From M3007 sp031425035 (GTDB lineage Bacteria; Bacteroidota; Bacteroidia; Chitinophagales; Saprospiraceae): a DNA stretch of 64,000 bases. Shown here piece by piece: positions 35,530 through 43,787 of the stretch. How positions within the stretch are numbered: the stretch's first letter is position 1; every line of letters starts with the position of its first letter. The translations under genes were made by a program, and so were the position numbers. Location of the stretch: NCBI GenBank assembly GCA_031425035.1, contig JANPIN010000121.1:1-64000 (forward strand), in the 5' to 3' direction. The notes under the pieces were generated by a model, which saw only the letters and a list, made by a program, of their open reading frames with translations, was not told the origin of the DNA and did no database searches.

Positions 35530-36441
35530 GGGGAACAGGCCGACTTTATATAGGTTCTCCTGGGCCATTTGGGTGAGGTAGGTTTGGACGGTGGCCTTAT
35601 CCTCGGGGTAAGTTACGCCATACCATTGGCTGTGGCTATGCAGGACTTTCAGTTTGATCCGGTTATTTTCGATGAGGGTATTGACCACGGTAGGAATATA
35701 AAATTCGGCTTTCGGGCGATCCATATTGGCCTGGACGAAAGCCCGGAACTGGCTTTCAATTTCCTGGAGTACGGTGGGGTGAAAACCCCAGAAATTCATC
35801 GATACCGGCGTACCATCAGGCAGGTGGTGGTGTTCGCCCGCTTCATCCAAGTAGGCAATGCCCTCCGGGAAACGTTCAATTTTAGTGCGTTCGATGACCT
35901 CGCTCAGGTAGCCGCTTTCATCGACAAAACATACGCCCCGCGACACGGCGCCATTTTCGGAGAGCGTCAGGCCCAACTGGTAGGCGACCATGCCGTACAC
36001 GTCGGGCGAGCAGTCGGTCCGCAGGAAATCGGCCATGGCCTGAAACGCATCGGCGCCATAAAAATCATCGGCATTGATCGCTACGAAAGGCTCCGTTAAA
36101 TGCTCTTTCGCGGACAAAATAGCATGGCCGGTACCCCAGGGTTTTTCCCGGTGCGGCGGCGCTGGCAGCCAGTCGAGGGCCGTATTCATTTCCTGAAAGG
36201 CGTATTCCACACGGATATGCGGGCTTAACTTGTTACCGATTTTTTCGCGAAAAGCTGCTTCTATGTCCCGGCGAATCACGAAAACCACTTTACCAAAACC
36301 GGCCTTAAGCGCATCATGGACCGAATATTCCAGAATTGCTTCGCCGCCGGGGCCGATGCCATCCACTTGTTTTAAACCACCATAGCGGCTGCCAATACCG
36401 GCTGCCAAAATCAAAAGAGTAGGTTGCATACCTGAATTCAT
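35524..36441 (-). CDS. Sugar-nucleotide nucleotidyltransferase
   Basis: 305 residues from ATG 36441 (MNSGMQPTLLILAAG); ATG 36429 is also possible. It is a nucleotidyltransferase-fold protein with the signature LILAAGIGSRYGGLKQ and the metal-binding motif NADDFYG. Such enzymes make activated sugars (dTDP-, UDP- or GDP-sugars) for polysaccharide synthesis, which suits the downstream flippase and glycosyltransferase. The exact sugar is not evident. The frame opening at 36519 overlaps the divergent transporter's upstream region and is unlikely. Confidence 0.85.
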   Translation of the reverse strand: MNSGMQPTLLILAAGIGSRYGGLKQVDGIGPGGEAILEYSVHDALKAGFGKVVFVIRRDIEAAFREKIGNKLSPHIRVEYAFQEMNTALDWLPAPPHREKPWGTGHAILSAKEHLTEPFVAINADDFYGADAFQAMADFLRTDCSPDVYGMVAYQLGLTLSENGAVSRGVCFVDESGYLSEVIERTKIERFPEGIAYLDEAGEHHHLPDGTPVSMNFWGFHPTVLQEIESQFRAFVQANMDRPKAEFYIPTVVNTLIENNRIKLKVLHSHSQWYGVTYPEDKATVQTYLTQMAQENLYKVGLFPQ

Positions 36442-36546
36442 ACGAAATTTTACTTTTACCGCGCAGAGTACCCCATTTTGGGAAATTGAAAAAGGGGTCC
36501 GCACATTATTAACCAACAATCATCTTTAAAAAAGGACGGCAAAAGT

Positions 36547-37773
36547 ATGGAGAATCTCGACGCACCCACTGTTTCCAGTAATGCTAATTACCGCTATCAA
36601 ATTACCATCATCGGCGTATTATTCTTCGTTTTTGGCTTCGTTACGTGGCTCAATAGCGTGCTGATTTCCTTTTTTAAACAGGCGTTCGACCTGAACAACA
36701 CCAGTTCCTACCTGGTGACTTTCGCTTTTTTCATTTCCTACACCGTGATGGCCATTCCTTCCTCCTGGCTGCTCAAACGAACCGGGTATAAAAAAGGCAT
36801 GTCTTACGGACTGGCTATTATGGCGCTGGGTACCTTAATTTTCATTCCCGCGGCCAATATGGCTTCCTATTATTTCTTCCTGATCGGCCTGTTCGTGATC
36901 GGCATTGGGCTGACCATTTTGCAGACCGCCTCGAATCCTTACGTGTCCATCCTGGGGCCGGCGGAAAGTGCGGCGCAGCGCATCAGTTTCATGGGCATTG
37001 CCAACAAAACGGCCGGTATTATCGGGCAGTATGTCATGGGCGGCCTGTTACTGGCGGGAACGGCCGTTTCCGGGGTGAACGAACTGGACAGGGTGGAAAC
37101 GCCTTACCTGGTCCTCACGGTGCTGCTGGGCGGTTTGTCCGTACTGATCCTGTTCTCGAAATTACCGGATATCAACGAGCCTGAAGAACCGGTGGCGGCC
37201 AATGCCACGGCGGTCAGCAAAACGAGCATTCTGCAATTTCCGCACTTGTTACTGGGCGTACTGGCCCTGTTCTTATACGTCGGGGTGGAAGTCATTGCCG
37301 GCGACACCATCATCAACTACGGCGTTTCTCAGGGTTTCAGTCTGGAGGTAGCCAAGCATTTCACGACCTACACGTTGTATGGTATGCTGACGGGTTATGT
37401 ACTGGGCATCGTGGCCATTCCGAAATTCATCAGCCAGCAAAAAGCCCTGCTGATTTCGGCGGTGCTGGGCGTCGTGCTGACGTTGCTGGCCCTGGTCACC
37501 CACGGCTTTACGTCCGTGTTATGTGTCGCCCTGCTGGGTCTGGCGAATGCCCTGGTCTGGCCGGCCATCTGGCCATTGGCGATTGCCGGACTGGGTAAAT
37601 TCACCAAAATCGGATCGGCGCTGCTGGTCATGGGTATTGCCGGCGGGGCGCTGCTGCCGTTGGTGTATGGCCGTTTGGCGGATAGTGTAGGCACGCAGGC
37701 GGCGTACGTGATTGCACTGCCGTGTTATGCGTTTATTTTTTATTTTGCGTGGCGGGGGTGGAAGGCGAAGTAA
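36547..37773 (+). CDS. Major facilitator sugar transporter (FucP family)
   Basis: 408 residues, about 12 membrane helices. FVFGFVTWLNSVLISFFKQAF and IGLTILQTASNPYVSILGP are very characteristic of FucP-type fucose/glucose/galactose:proton symporters. It is a different protein from the MFS carrier at 28230-29468, with stronger resemblance to classical FucP. It is divergent from the nucleotidyltransferase gene with about 105 bases between starts. The MITE-like element begins 27 bases after its stop. Confidence 0.9.
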   Translation: MENLDAPTVSSNANYRYQITIIGVLFFVFGFVTWLNSVLISFFKQAFDLNNTSSYLVTFAFFISYTVMAIPSSWLLKRTGYKKGMSYGLAIMALGTLIFIPAANMASYYFFLIGLFVIGIGLTILQTASNPYVSILGPAESAAQRISFMGIANKTAGIIGQYVMGGLLLAGTAVSGVNELDRVETPYLVLTVLLGGLSVLILFSKLPDINEPEEPVAANATAVSKTSILQFPHLLLGVLALFLYVGVEVIAGDTIINYGVSQGFSLEVAKHFTTYTLYGMLTGYVLGIVAIPKFISQQKALLISAVLGVVLTLLALVTHGFTSVLCVALLGLANALVWPAIWPLAIAGLGKFTKIGSALLVMGIAGGALLPLVYGRLADSVGTQAAYVIALPCYAFIFYFAWRGWKAK

Positions 37774-37799
37774 AAAGCCTAGTGGTAATGAATAATGAG

Positions 37800-37943
37800 G
37801 CTGTCCCATAAATGTAGTTAAGAAAGGTTTATTAAAAAGTCGCTAAGGTTTACTTAAAGACATAGCGTTGATAATCAATGCCATGTGGGAAAAGATCGAC
37901 CTTATAACATAATAAACCTCACAAACCATACTTATGAGACAGC
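37800..37943. mobile_element. 144-bp MITE-like element with terminal inverted repeats
   Basis: The ends read GCTGTCCCATAAATG (left) and, as reverse complement of the right end, GCTGTCTCATAAGTA. Similarity continues inward, including a shared AGGTTTATTA, so each arm is about 35 bases. There is no ORF inside. The termini resemble those of insertion sequences beginning GGCTGTC(T/C)CA. No clear target duplication is seen. It is probably a miniature or deleted IS derivative. The rest of 37774-38048 holds nothing recognisable. Confidence 0.65.
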
Positions 37944-38048
37944 GTCAAAGAGGAATTTATGTGAATCGAGTTTATTAGCCGTCAGCCTTTAATGAAGGCA
38001 GATAGTCAGTAACCACTTTTTTTGTTGAAAATTTATCGGGAGGTATTC

Positions 38049-39995
38049 CTAATTCGTGGAAATAGCTTTTTTCCCTTTCGCATCGTAAATGATGGTCGTT
38101 GAGTTCCAGCCGGTACACGGACAAAAAACACCCATTTCGAAACGATATATTTTTTCACTGCTGAACACTCCTGGATTCGTACCGCTAAGCGTACTAGGAT
38201 GGAGGTAATCATACCCTGAGAACGATAAAGGGTTCGGGTAAACCCACCATTGCGGTGGGTTTTCAATGGCCGTACCCGCCTTACACTTGTCCGGGCTGGT
38301 TGGGTCATATTCGCAGACTTTCCACCAGACACCGCAATCTTTCAAATCCTTATCGATAGGCGTAGCCGTAAAGCCCAAGGTGCTGGGTTTTGGATTATTT
38401 GGCACCAGACTAAAAGCGGTTCTATTTTTGGGGGTTTGGGGCAATTCGACAAAAGCAATGTCATCGAGTCCGAGATCGTTCCCATCGCCACTGGCATTTT
38501 CCTGTAAGAAGATCTGAATGACTACACTGTTGGTACCATTGGGAACCGTAATCCTTTTTTCTATCTGGCGCCACAGATCACATACCTGGGGCAAATTCGG
38601 ATCGTCGATGGACTGTCCGATGATGTCATTGCCGGGAATACTGAACTTAATATCAAGTTTTGGCGTAACCGAAAAACAGCAGGTTTTCAGGTTGAGCACT
38701 TTAGCACAAAATTTATATTCCGTTGCTCCTTTTAAGCCGCTAATGGTTTCCTGCCAGACTAATTTAGGTCCCGCCCCCTGATTGTTTGCGCCGTTGGTTG
38801 CCAAAAAACTCTGTGGACAACTGGCTTTCATGACCCATTGCGGGCAAATTTTCTGCGCGTCAGCCGGATTTATGATGGCTTGTTCGCCGGTTAAAAGAGA
38901 ATTTACGGCTGGCGCACCCGGGTCATACGTGTACTGAGAAGTAAATCCCAAAGGTTGATTTTTGACGTCGAAAGAAGGATTTACGACCAAATTTCTTAAC
39001 TCCGGACAGCAAGTATTAGACGGGGGCAGCGGACAGTTACCGAAATTAATTCGGGTAACGGAATTAGGCGCAACAACGACGTTACTCTGTACACCACCAA
39101 CAGGTGTCGTAGCACTCCAGCCGTTTTGCATGACCTCGCTTACTGTATAAGTACCGGCAGGAACAGAAAAAGAATAATAACCGTTGGCATCGGTAGTGAT
39201 AGTTTGGGATAACCCGCTGCCATTCACCTGAATTTGCCAGCCTGGCAAAAATCCATCGATAGCATCCTGCTGACCATTGCAGTTTTGATCCTTAAATTTA
39301 TAGCCCACGATAAATCCGGAGCTGCTACAGCAATTTTCTTTCAATAGCTTAGCGCCGGAGGTAGAAATCAAACCTTTAATATCCAGGCCCATCGCGCTGC
39401 CATCGCCGTCGTTTCGCACTTCCACCCGCAAACAGTGGCGGCCATTACCCAGCACTACACTGGCATTAATTTTATTTTTTGCATCATCGGTAGCGTCAAA
39501 ATTATAAGTAGTCGTGGTAGACAGCTGTGCAGGCTGCCCGGGTAGTAACACATTGTCCAGATAGAACTTCACCTGATTATCAACCCGCACCGTGATATCA
39601 AAATTCACCTTAACATTGTCGCCGCAAACACAAAAACATCTTTCAAAACTGTAGGGATGTTTGCTAAGGCTCGTATTATCCTTATTGCTGCCGGCACTTC
39701 CGAAGGCGGAAATGTAATTATTGGTATTATCAATCGTGGATGGCCCAGCCCACACACTGGGAATAACATAGGCCGGACCATTTAGATTTACCACTACGTC
39801 GGTGGGCGCGTCGGTTAAAATCCAATAGGGGTCTTGTTGGTTAGTGGCAAATACGGTATTGGTACTGTGATTATAACCCGTATTAATAATCAAGGAACTA
39901 CTCAAACAACTGGGATCGGTACAAGTGTTTTGAGCATCTCCATTGGAAGAGAAAAGTACAAAAAATGCAAGGATTTGAAAAAACTGCTTTTTCAT
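38049..39995 (-). CDS. Secreted SdrD-B domain protein
   Basis: 648 residues with signal peptide (MKKQFFQILAFFVLFSSNGDA). The N-terminal 220 residues contain a cysteine pair CFCVCGDN and FYLDNVLLPGQ, suggesting a carbohydrate- or ligand-binding beta-sandwich. An SdrD-B (Cna-B-like) domain lies at about 228-325 (GYKFKDQNCNGQQDAIDG, TDANGYYSFSVPAGTYTVSE). A second sandwich (about 330-515) has NLVVNPSFDV and LGLDDIAFVE. The C-terminus is not a standard T9SS sorting domain. It is probably a surface or matrix protein. Base composition looks more AT-rich by eye than the flanking genes. It is the first gene after the MITE-like element. Confidence 0.75.
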   Translation of the reverse strand: MKKQFFQILAFFVLFSSNGDAQNTCTDPSCLSSSLIINTGYNHSTNTVFATNQQDPYWILTDAPTDVVVNLNGPAYVIPSVWAGPSTIDNTNNYISAFGSAGSNKDNTSLSKHPYSFERCFCVCGDNVKVNFDITVRVDNQVKFYLDNVLLPGQPAQLSTTTTYNFDATDDAKNKINASVVLGNGRHCLRVEVRNDGDGSAMGLDIKGLISTSGAKLLKENCCSSSGFIVGYKFKDQNCNGQQDAIDGFLPGWQIQVNGSGLSQTITTDANGYYSFSVPAGTYTVSEVMQNGWSATTPVGGVQSNVVVAPNSVTRINFGNCPLPPSNTCCPELRNLVVNPSFDVKNQPLGFTSQYTYDPGAPAVNSLLTGEQAIINPADAQKICPQWVMKASCPQSFLATNGANNQGAGPKLVWQETISGLKGATEYKFCAKVLNLKTCCFSVTPKLDIKFSIPGNDIIGQSIDDPNLPQVCDLWRQIEKRITVPNGTNSVVIQIFLQENASGDGNDLGLDDIAFVELPQTPKNRTAFSLVPNNPKPSTLGFTATPIDKDLKDCGVWWKVCEYDPTSPDKCKAGTAIENPPQWWVYPNPLSFSGYDYLHPSTLSGTNPGVFSSEKIYRFEMGVFCPCTGWNSTTIIYDAKGKKAISTN

Positions 39996-40194
39996 TTTGT
40001 TGGTGTTTTATGAGTGGAACTGTTTAATTATGATTTATGACAGGGGTCATTTTGCAGATAAACTCTCATTTTTGCCATACCTGTTCAGGCTCTCAAGGCC
40101 CGCTATTGCGGCCCAGAATATCGGTGGGTTCTGTTGATGGCGATCAATAAATTGATTACCGATACAAAGGTGCGATCCGACCAGAGTGGCACAA

Positions 40195-40211
40195 ATCCCC
40201 GAATCCGGGGA
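40195..40211. repeat. CCCCGG-type palindrome, copy 1
   Basis: ATCCCCGAATCCGGGGA can fold on CCCCG/CGGGG. Related copies lie at 40373-40389 and 43770-43785. It sits just beyond the terminator of the subtilase operon, in a 373-base interval (39996-40368) that otherwise holds only that terminator and a doubtful 83-codon ORF. Confidence 0.6.
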
Positions 40212-40231
40212 GCAACCTTGCAACAGGGCAT

Positions 40232-40264
40232 AAAAAAACCGCCGGGTTGGGGAACCCGGCGGTT
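40232..40264 (-). terminator. Intrinsic terminator of the subtilase/two-component cluster
   Basis: ACCGCCGGGTT and AACCCGGCGGT form a perfect 11-bp stem with a GGGG loop; on the minus strand it is followed by seven T. It lies 105 bases after the subtilase stop at 40369. Confidence 0.9.
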
Positions 40265-40368
40265 GGACGCATTTGGTTTTTAATGGCTTCCGCAGCATTG
40301 GAAACCATGACAGATAGGTTTATCAGCCGACTTTTGATGGCGTAAAATTAGTTGGCTCTTCCCGCCCC

Positions 40369-41688
40369 CTAAATCCCCGGATTCGGGGACGGAGCCAGAC
40401 CCAGGGTGCGGTCAACATCGATGATACCGAGGCCAATTTTTTCAGAAGCCGATAAGCCGGTCGCATTTTTGACAATTGCGCCCAATATAGTCAGGGCCGT
40501 ATTGCCTGGATTTTCAGCGTCGATCAGGTTCGGGTTACTGGCCAGCATCCGGGCAGCCAGCCCAGCTACGAAAGGCGCCGCCATAGAAGTGCCGGTCAGC
40601 GAACGTAAGGCATATTGATTCATCGAATCCAGCGATAAAATTGAATCTCCCGGTGCACCAATGACTTTTGCACCAAAATTAGACCCCGGGTGCCGAATGA
40701 ATTTGCCGGCTGGTCCGGGCGCAATCGAACCCACCGTGATGGCGTATTCCGACCGTGCCGGCACAAAATTCCCTATTTCTTCGCCCTTATTGCCGGCTGC
40801 GCAAACGAATACAACGCCGTGGTCGCAGGAAGCAGATTGAATAACATCTTCCACCGCCGAAGATTCTCCAAAACAATCGGCCATACTTCGGCCCCAACTG
40901 GCATTGATGACGCGGGCACCTAAAGTAGTGGCGGCATGCCGGATGACGATGGCCAAACTCGCATCGCTGGGTTTTCCGGTGCCCCAGGCGCGCAGGTTCA
41001 ACAAGGTTTCCTGGTGCGCAATGCCGGTGGTATACACTTGCGTCCCCTCGTTTAAAATAGCGCCGATTATACCAGCCACATGGGTTCCGTGGTATTCATA
41101 ATCCCCTTTATCGACGCTGCCTTTATCACTAAACGGAATACTCCGAATGGACCGCTCCTGAAATTTTGAATCCACCCATTCCAGTGCAGTAAAATCCTGC
41201 GCTATTCCGCCGTTTCCAAAGTCATCGAGGTCCGGGTGACTGTGCAGAATCCCGGTATCAATCACTGCAATTTTTATCTTTTCACTTGATCTGGACTGAT
41301 AGGCTTTCAACGCTTCGGTAGCATTGATCGCTTTGACCCACCAGGCATCAGGGTCTTGCGGCGGAATAGAAACAGGGGATTCTGTAACAGGCGTTTCCAA
41401 ACATAAACGGTAGGGTAAGTCGAAGTGCACGTAGGCGGCAACTCCCCTACTTACGTAGTCTATTAATTTAGCATAAGTCTGATCAATAATTTCTTCCGGT
41501 AAACCTGGAGCATCGGGCTTTACTTCGATCAATACAGTCGCGTACAGATTTTTTTCTGTTGAAGACAGCCGGTCAAAATTCGTTTCCGGTGAAAAGGAAT
41601 GTAAGCGGTGAACCAGCAAAGCCGGACTGTCTTTTTTAAAAACAGGTATGGCGGCCAGATCATGAAAGCGGGCAATCAATTTTTTCAT
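40369..41688 (-). CDS. Intracellular-type S8 subtilase
   Basis: 439 residues with no signal peptide. An N-terminal domain of about 130 residues of unknown type precedes the S8 domain with Asp in AVIDTGIL near 142, His in YHGTHVAG near 200 and Ser in GTSMAAP near 367. The oxyanion asparagine region is CAAGNKGEE. The catalytic set is complete, so it should be active. It starts inside the 3' end of the membrane-protein gene (4-base overlap), which implies translational coupling. The stop overlaps a CCCCGG palindrome (40373-40389). Substrate and regulation are unknown. Confidence 0.88.
   Translation of the reverse strand: MKKLIARFHDLAAIPVFKKDSPALLVHRLHSFSPETNFDRLSSTEKNLYATVLIEVKPDAPGLPEEIIDQTYAKLIDYVSRGVAAYVHFDLPYRLCLETPVTESPVSIPPQDPDAWWVKAINATEALKAYQSRSSEKIKIAVIDTGILHSHPDLDDFGNGGIAQDFTALEWVDSKFQERSIRSIPFSDKGSVDKGDYEYHGTHVAGIIGAILNEGTQVYTTGIAHQETLLNLRAWGTGKPSDASLAIVIRHAATTLGARVINASWGRSMADCFGESSAVEDVIQSASCDHGVVFVCAAGNKGEEIGNFVPARSEYAITVGSIAPGPAGKFIRHPGSNFGAKVIGAPGDSILSLDSMNQYALRSLTGTSMAAPFVAGLAARMLASNPNLIDAENPGNTALTILGAIVKNATGLSASEKIGLGIIDVDRTLGLAPSPNPGI
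40373..40389. repeat. CCCCGG-type palindrome, copy 2
   Basis: ATCCCCGGATTCGGGGA encodes the last codons of the subtilase and can form a CCCCG/CGGGG hairpin at the mRNA 3' end. Confidence 0.6.
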
Positions 41689-42443
41689 TTGGAAGAAAAT
41701 TTTTCATTTGTAGAAACAGGTTCCAGGTATTTAGCATTTCTCGCATAATAATACCCGATGACTGTTAGCATCTGTCCCCCTATTTCGGTGATGTTTTTTA
41801 AAATAGTCAGCTGGGCATACTGGCCAAAATTCTCTTTGTAAATCACGTCTCCCACAGTATATACGAAAAGGCCTAACAAACAAGGAATGATCAGGCCCAA
41901 ATTGATCCAAAAATAAGGGTTATGAACCAGTGGTACCTGGCTGTCGCGGTTGTACAAATACCACATGGAAATGAGTGGCAAAATGGCACAATACAAGTCG
42001 GAGACAGTGGAATTCAGACCGCCGGCCATGTTATAGCCCTGAATGAAAAAGTAATTGACCGTTATCAGGAGGAGGAGAAAGACCGACGCGTTTTTGGCCC
42101 ATTGAGCAACGCTCTCCGGTAGCAGTATTCGGTAAAGAAACCAGCCCAAAAGGCTGAAATTATTTACCTGCCAGAAATACCGCATGAAGTTGGTATCCTC
42201 GATGTGGTAAGCATCCAAAATAGGCCACCAAAAACTTTTGTAAGCCCCAACCGCCCAGAAAAACACTTGCTCCAAGACGCGGAACAGCAAGCTGACCAGC
42301 AGATAAAAGTAAAAAATTTTTAGCGGTTTCCGAAATTTCTTCCACTGGATCAGACCGTAAATCAATGGTAATAATGACACCAGCATAACCCCATTGATGG
42401 AAATGCTGATCAGCTCATTATAGTAATTATCAAGTTCCGTCAT
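41685..42443 (-). CDS. Multi-pass (about 7 TM) membrane protein of unknown function
   Basis: 252 residues with about seven hydrophobic segments: SINGVMLVSLLPLIYGL, FYFYLLVSLLFRVLEQVFFWAV, FSLLGWFLYRILL, NASVFLLLLITVNYFFI, LYCAILPLISMWYLY, YFWINLGLIIPCLLGLFVY and a last one near LTILKNITEIGGQMLTVIGYYY. There is no enzymatic motif. Architecture and position beside a two-component pair suggest a sensory or signal-relaying membrane protein, but this is only inference. It starts 18 bases after the 194-residue gene and overlaps the subtilase start by 4 bases. Confidence 0.75.
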   Translation of the reverse strand: MTELDNYYNELISISINGVMLVSLLPLIYGLIQWKKFRKPLKIFYFYLLVSLLFRVLEQVFFWAVGAYKSFWWPILDAYHIEDTNFMRYFWQVNNFSLLGWFLYRILLPESVAQWAKNASVFLLLLITVNYFFIQGYNMAGGLNSTVSDLYCAILPLISMWYLYNRDSQVPLVHNPYFWINLGLIIPCLLGLFVYTVGDVIYKENFGQYAQLTILKNITEIGGQMLTVIGYYYARNAKYLEPVSTNEKFSSK

Positions 42444-42461
42444 GCGCCGGGTTTTTACTGC

Positions 42462-43046
42462 TTAGCGTGGAAGTTTGAGTCCACCAGTGCCTTCTCCACC
42501 AGGTGAAGTATCATAACTACCATTAGGATCGGACTCGATGAGGGTCGCCGTAACATTCTGTAGAAAGAGCTCGTACTTTCCTTCCGTGTCTTTGCCTAAC
42601 AGGGCCAGCAGGAAGTTGGAACCCAGACCATGGGTTTTTATTCTGGCGATTCCTTCCACATTATGGGTGGAAGTTGGCAGTTCCAGAATTTCCATAATCC
42701 CGCTATAATAAGGCTCCGTCAGTACGAAACACTGACCATGTTCGTCCATCACCGGCGTATTAGCCGGATCGTATATTATCCAGCTCGCCGTCACCTGGTT
42801 TGGATCATGGATATTGCTGACCAGAAGGGCGACCTGACCGGTTTCGCGCATTAAAAGATCCAAAGCCCAGTATTCAATCGGAAACATTTTTCTGCGGCGT
42901 TCCGGGATGTCTACATCCGCCCAGTAGCGGTTGGTATTTTCGCGCCGTTCACCGGCCGAAAAAGTATTTATTATCTTGGTTTTATCCTTAATCCTTGGGT
43001 TTTCAAGCACGGCAGCGGTCGTGACAATCTGATTGGCATTGGGCAT
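42462..43046 (-). CDS. Unrecognised 194-residue protein
   Basis: No family recognised. There is no signal peptide or membrane segment. The sequence is probably mostly beta-strand in the middle (VALLVSNIHDPNQVTASWIIYD, QCFVLTEPYYSGIMEILELP, NFLLALLGKD, YELFLQNVTATL). The last 24 residues are a flexible tail rich in Gly, Ser and Pro ending in a Lys-Leu-Pro-Arg. It lies 28 bases after the response regulator stop and 18 bases before the membrane-protein start, so it belongs to the same operon. It could be the substrate or partner of the subtilase; nothing in the sequence proves this. Confidence 0.7.
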   Translation of the reverse strand: MPNANQIVTTAAVLENPRIKDKTKIINTFSAGERRENTNRYWADVDIPERRRKMFPIEYWALDLLMRETGQVALLVSNIHDPNQVTASWIIYDPANTPVMDEHGQCFVLTEPYYSGIMEILELPTSTHNVEGIARIKTHGLGSNFLLALLGKDTEGKYELFLQNVTATLIESDPNGSYDTSPGGEGTGGLKLPR

Positions 43047-43074
43047 GGTTTAAAAGTTTTTTGCGTGATGGAAG

Positions 43075-43713
43075 CTAAATAATTTTTTTCCGAAGTGCTT
43101 CCCGCACCGCTTCCGGCGCAGAATTCACGTGTAGTTTGCGGTAAATTTCTTTCAAATGATCCCCCACCGTATCCAGTTGGATATCCAATTTTTCAGCGAT
43201 CATTTTTCGACTCAGGCCATCCACCATCGCCTGCAAAACGTCTTTTTGCCGGTCCGTCAGCGGTACATATGTGGACTGGGTTTGCACAACGTGATTTTGC
43301 ATCAGCTTATACACCTTGGCGGCCAACAAGGGCGTCAGGTAACGATCGCCCCGATTCACTTCCAGAATGGCTTTTTGCAGGTCGTCCGGGCTAGTGCTTT
43401 TTAAAGCATAACCGGCAGCGCTGTTACAAAGGGCGGCGAAAATCATGTCGTCGTCGTCGAAAGAGGTGAGCATGAGCACTTTGGTGCCCGGCCGGGTCAT
43501 CTGTACTTTTTGCAGGGCTTCCAGTCCGGAAATACTGCCTGGCATCTGAATATCCATCAATACGACGTCGGGTTCATACTCTCTGATCTGTTTCACCGCA
43601 TCGTTGGCATGGTCAAAGTCGGCAGCCAGGTAAATTTCGGGGGAGTCGGTAAAGAAGTCCGCCAAACTTTTACGAAAGCGCTTATTATCATCAAATATGA
43701 TTATTCGGATCAT
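43075..43713 (-). CDS. LuxR/NarL-type response regulator
   Basis: 212 residues from MIRIIIFDDNKRF. The receiver domain (1-120) has the acidic pair FDD, the phosphoacceptor aspartate in VLMDIQMPG near 55, the threonine/serine of MLTSFDDDD and Lys of ALKSTSP. The C-terminal GerE/LuxR helix-turn-helix is PLTDRQKDVLQAMVDGLSRK then DTVGDHLKEIYRKL. It would be phosphorylated by the adjacent kinase and bind DNA as a dimer. The frame extends to 43821 but this runs through a candidate promoter and a palindrome. It begins 74 bases after the kinase stop. Confidence 0.93.
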   Translation of the reverse strand: MIRIIIFDDNKRFRKSLADFFTDSPEIYLAADFDHANDAVKQIREYEPDVVLMDIQMPGSISGLEALQKVQMTRPGTKVLMLTSFDDDDMIFAALCNSAAGYALKSTSPDDLQKAILEVNRGDRYLTPLLAAKVYKLMQNHVVQTQSTYVPLTDRQKDVLQAMVDGLSRKMIAEKLDIQLDTVGDHLKEIYRKLHVNSAPEAVREALRKKII

Positions 43714-43739
43714 TCGGTAGGAGGCGCTAATTTTAAGTA

Positions 43740-43747
43740 CAAAATTA
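43740..43747 (-). promoter_or_regulatory. -7 box upstream of the response regulator gene
   Basis: TAATTTTG on the minus strand matches TAnnTTTG, 27 bases upstream of ATG 43713. No TTG at the -33 spacing. It could give the downstream four genes a promoter separate from the kinase. Confidence 0.45.
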
Positions 43748-43769
43748 TGGGGTCCTAAAAATGCCTGGT

Positions 43770-43785
43770 ATCCCCGGTTCCGGGG
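43770..43785. repeat. CCCCGG-type palindrome, copy 3
   Basis: ATCCCCGGTTCCGGGG lies directly after the histidine kinase stop codon (43788) and can fold into a short hairpin. It is the third copy in a 3.6-kb region. Confidence 0.6.
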
Positions 43786-43787
43786 CG

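Noticed and set aside
40047..40298. 83-codon minus-strand ORF in an otherwise empty gap
   Set aside because: It contains the terminator stem and a CCCCGG palindrome, has an unconvincing composition and no recognisable family; judged non-coding.
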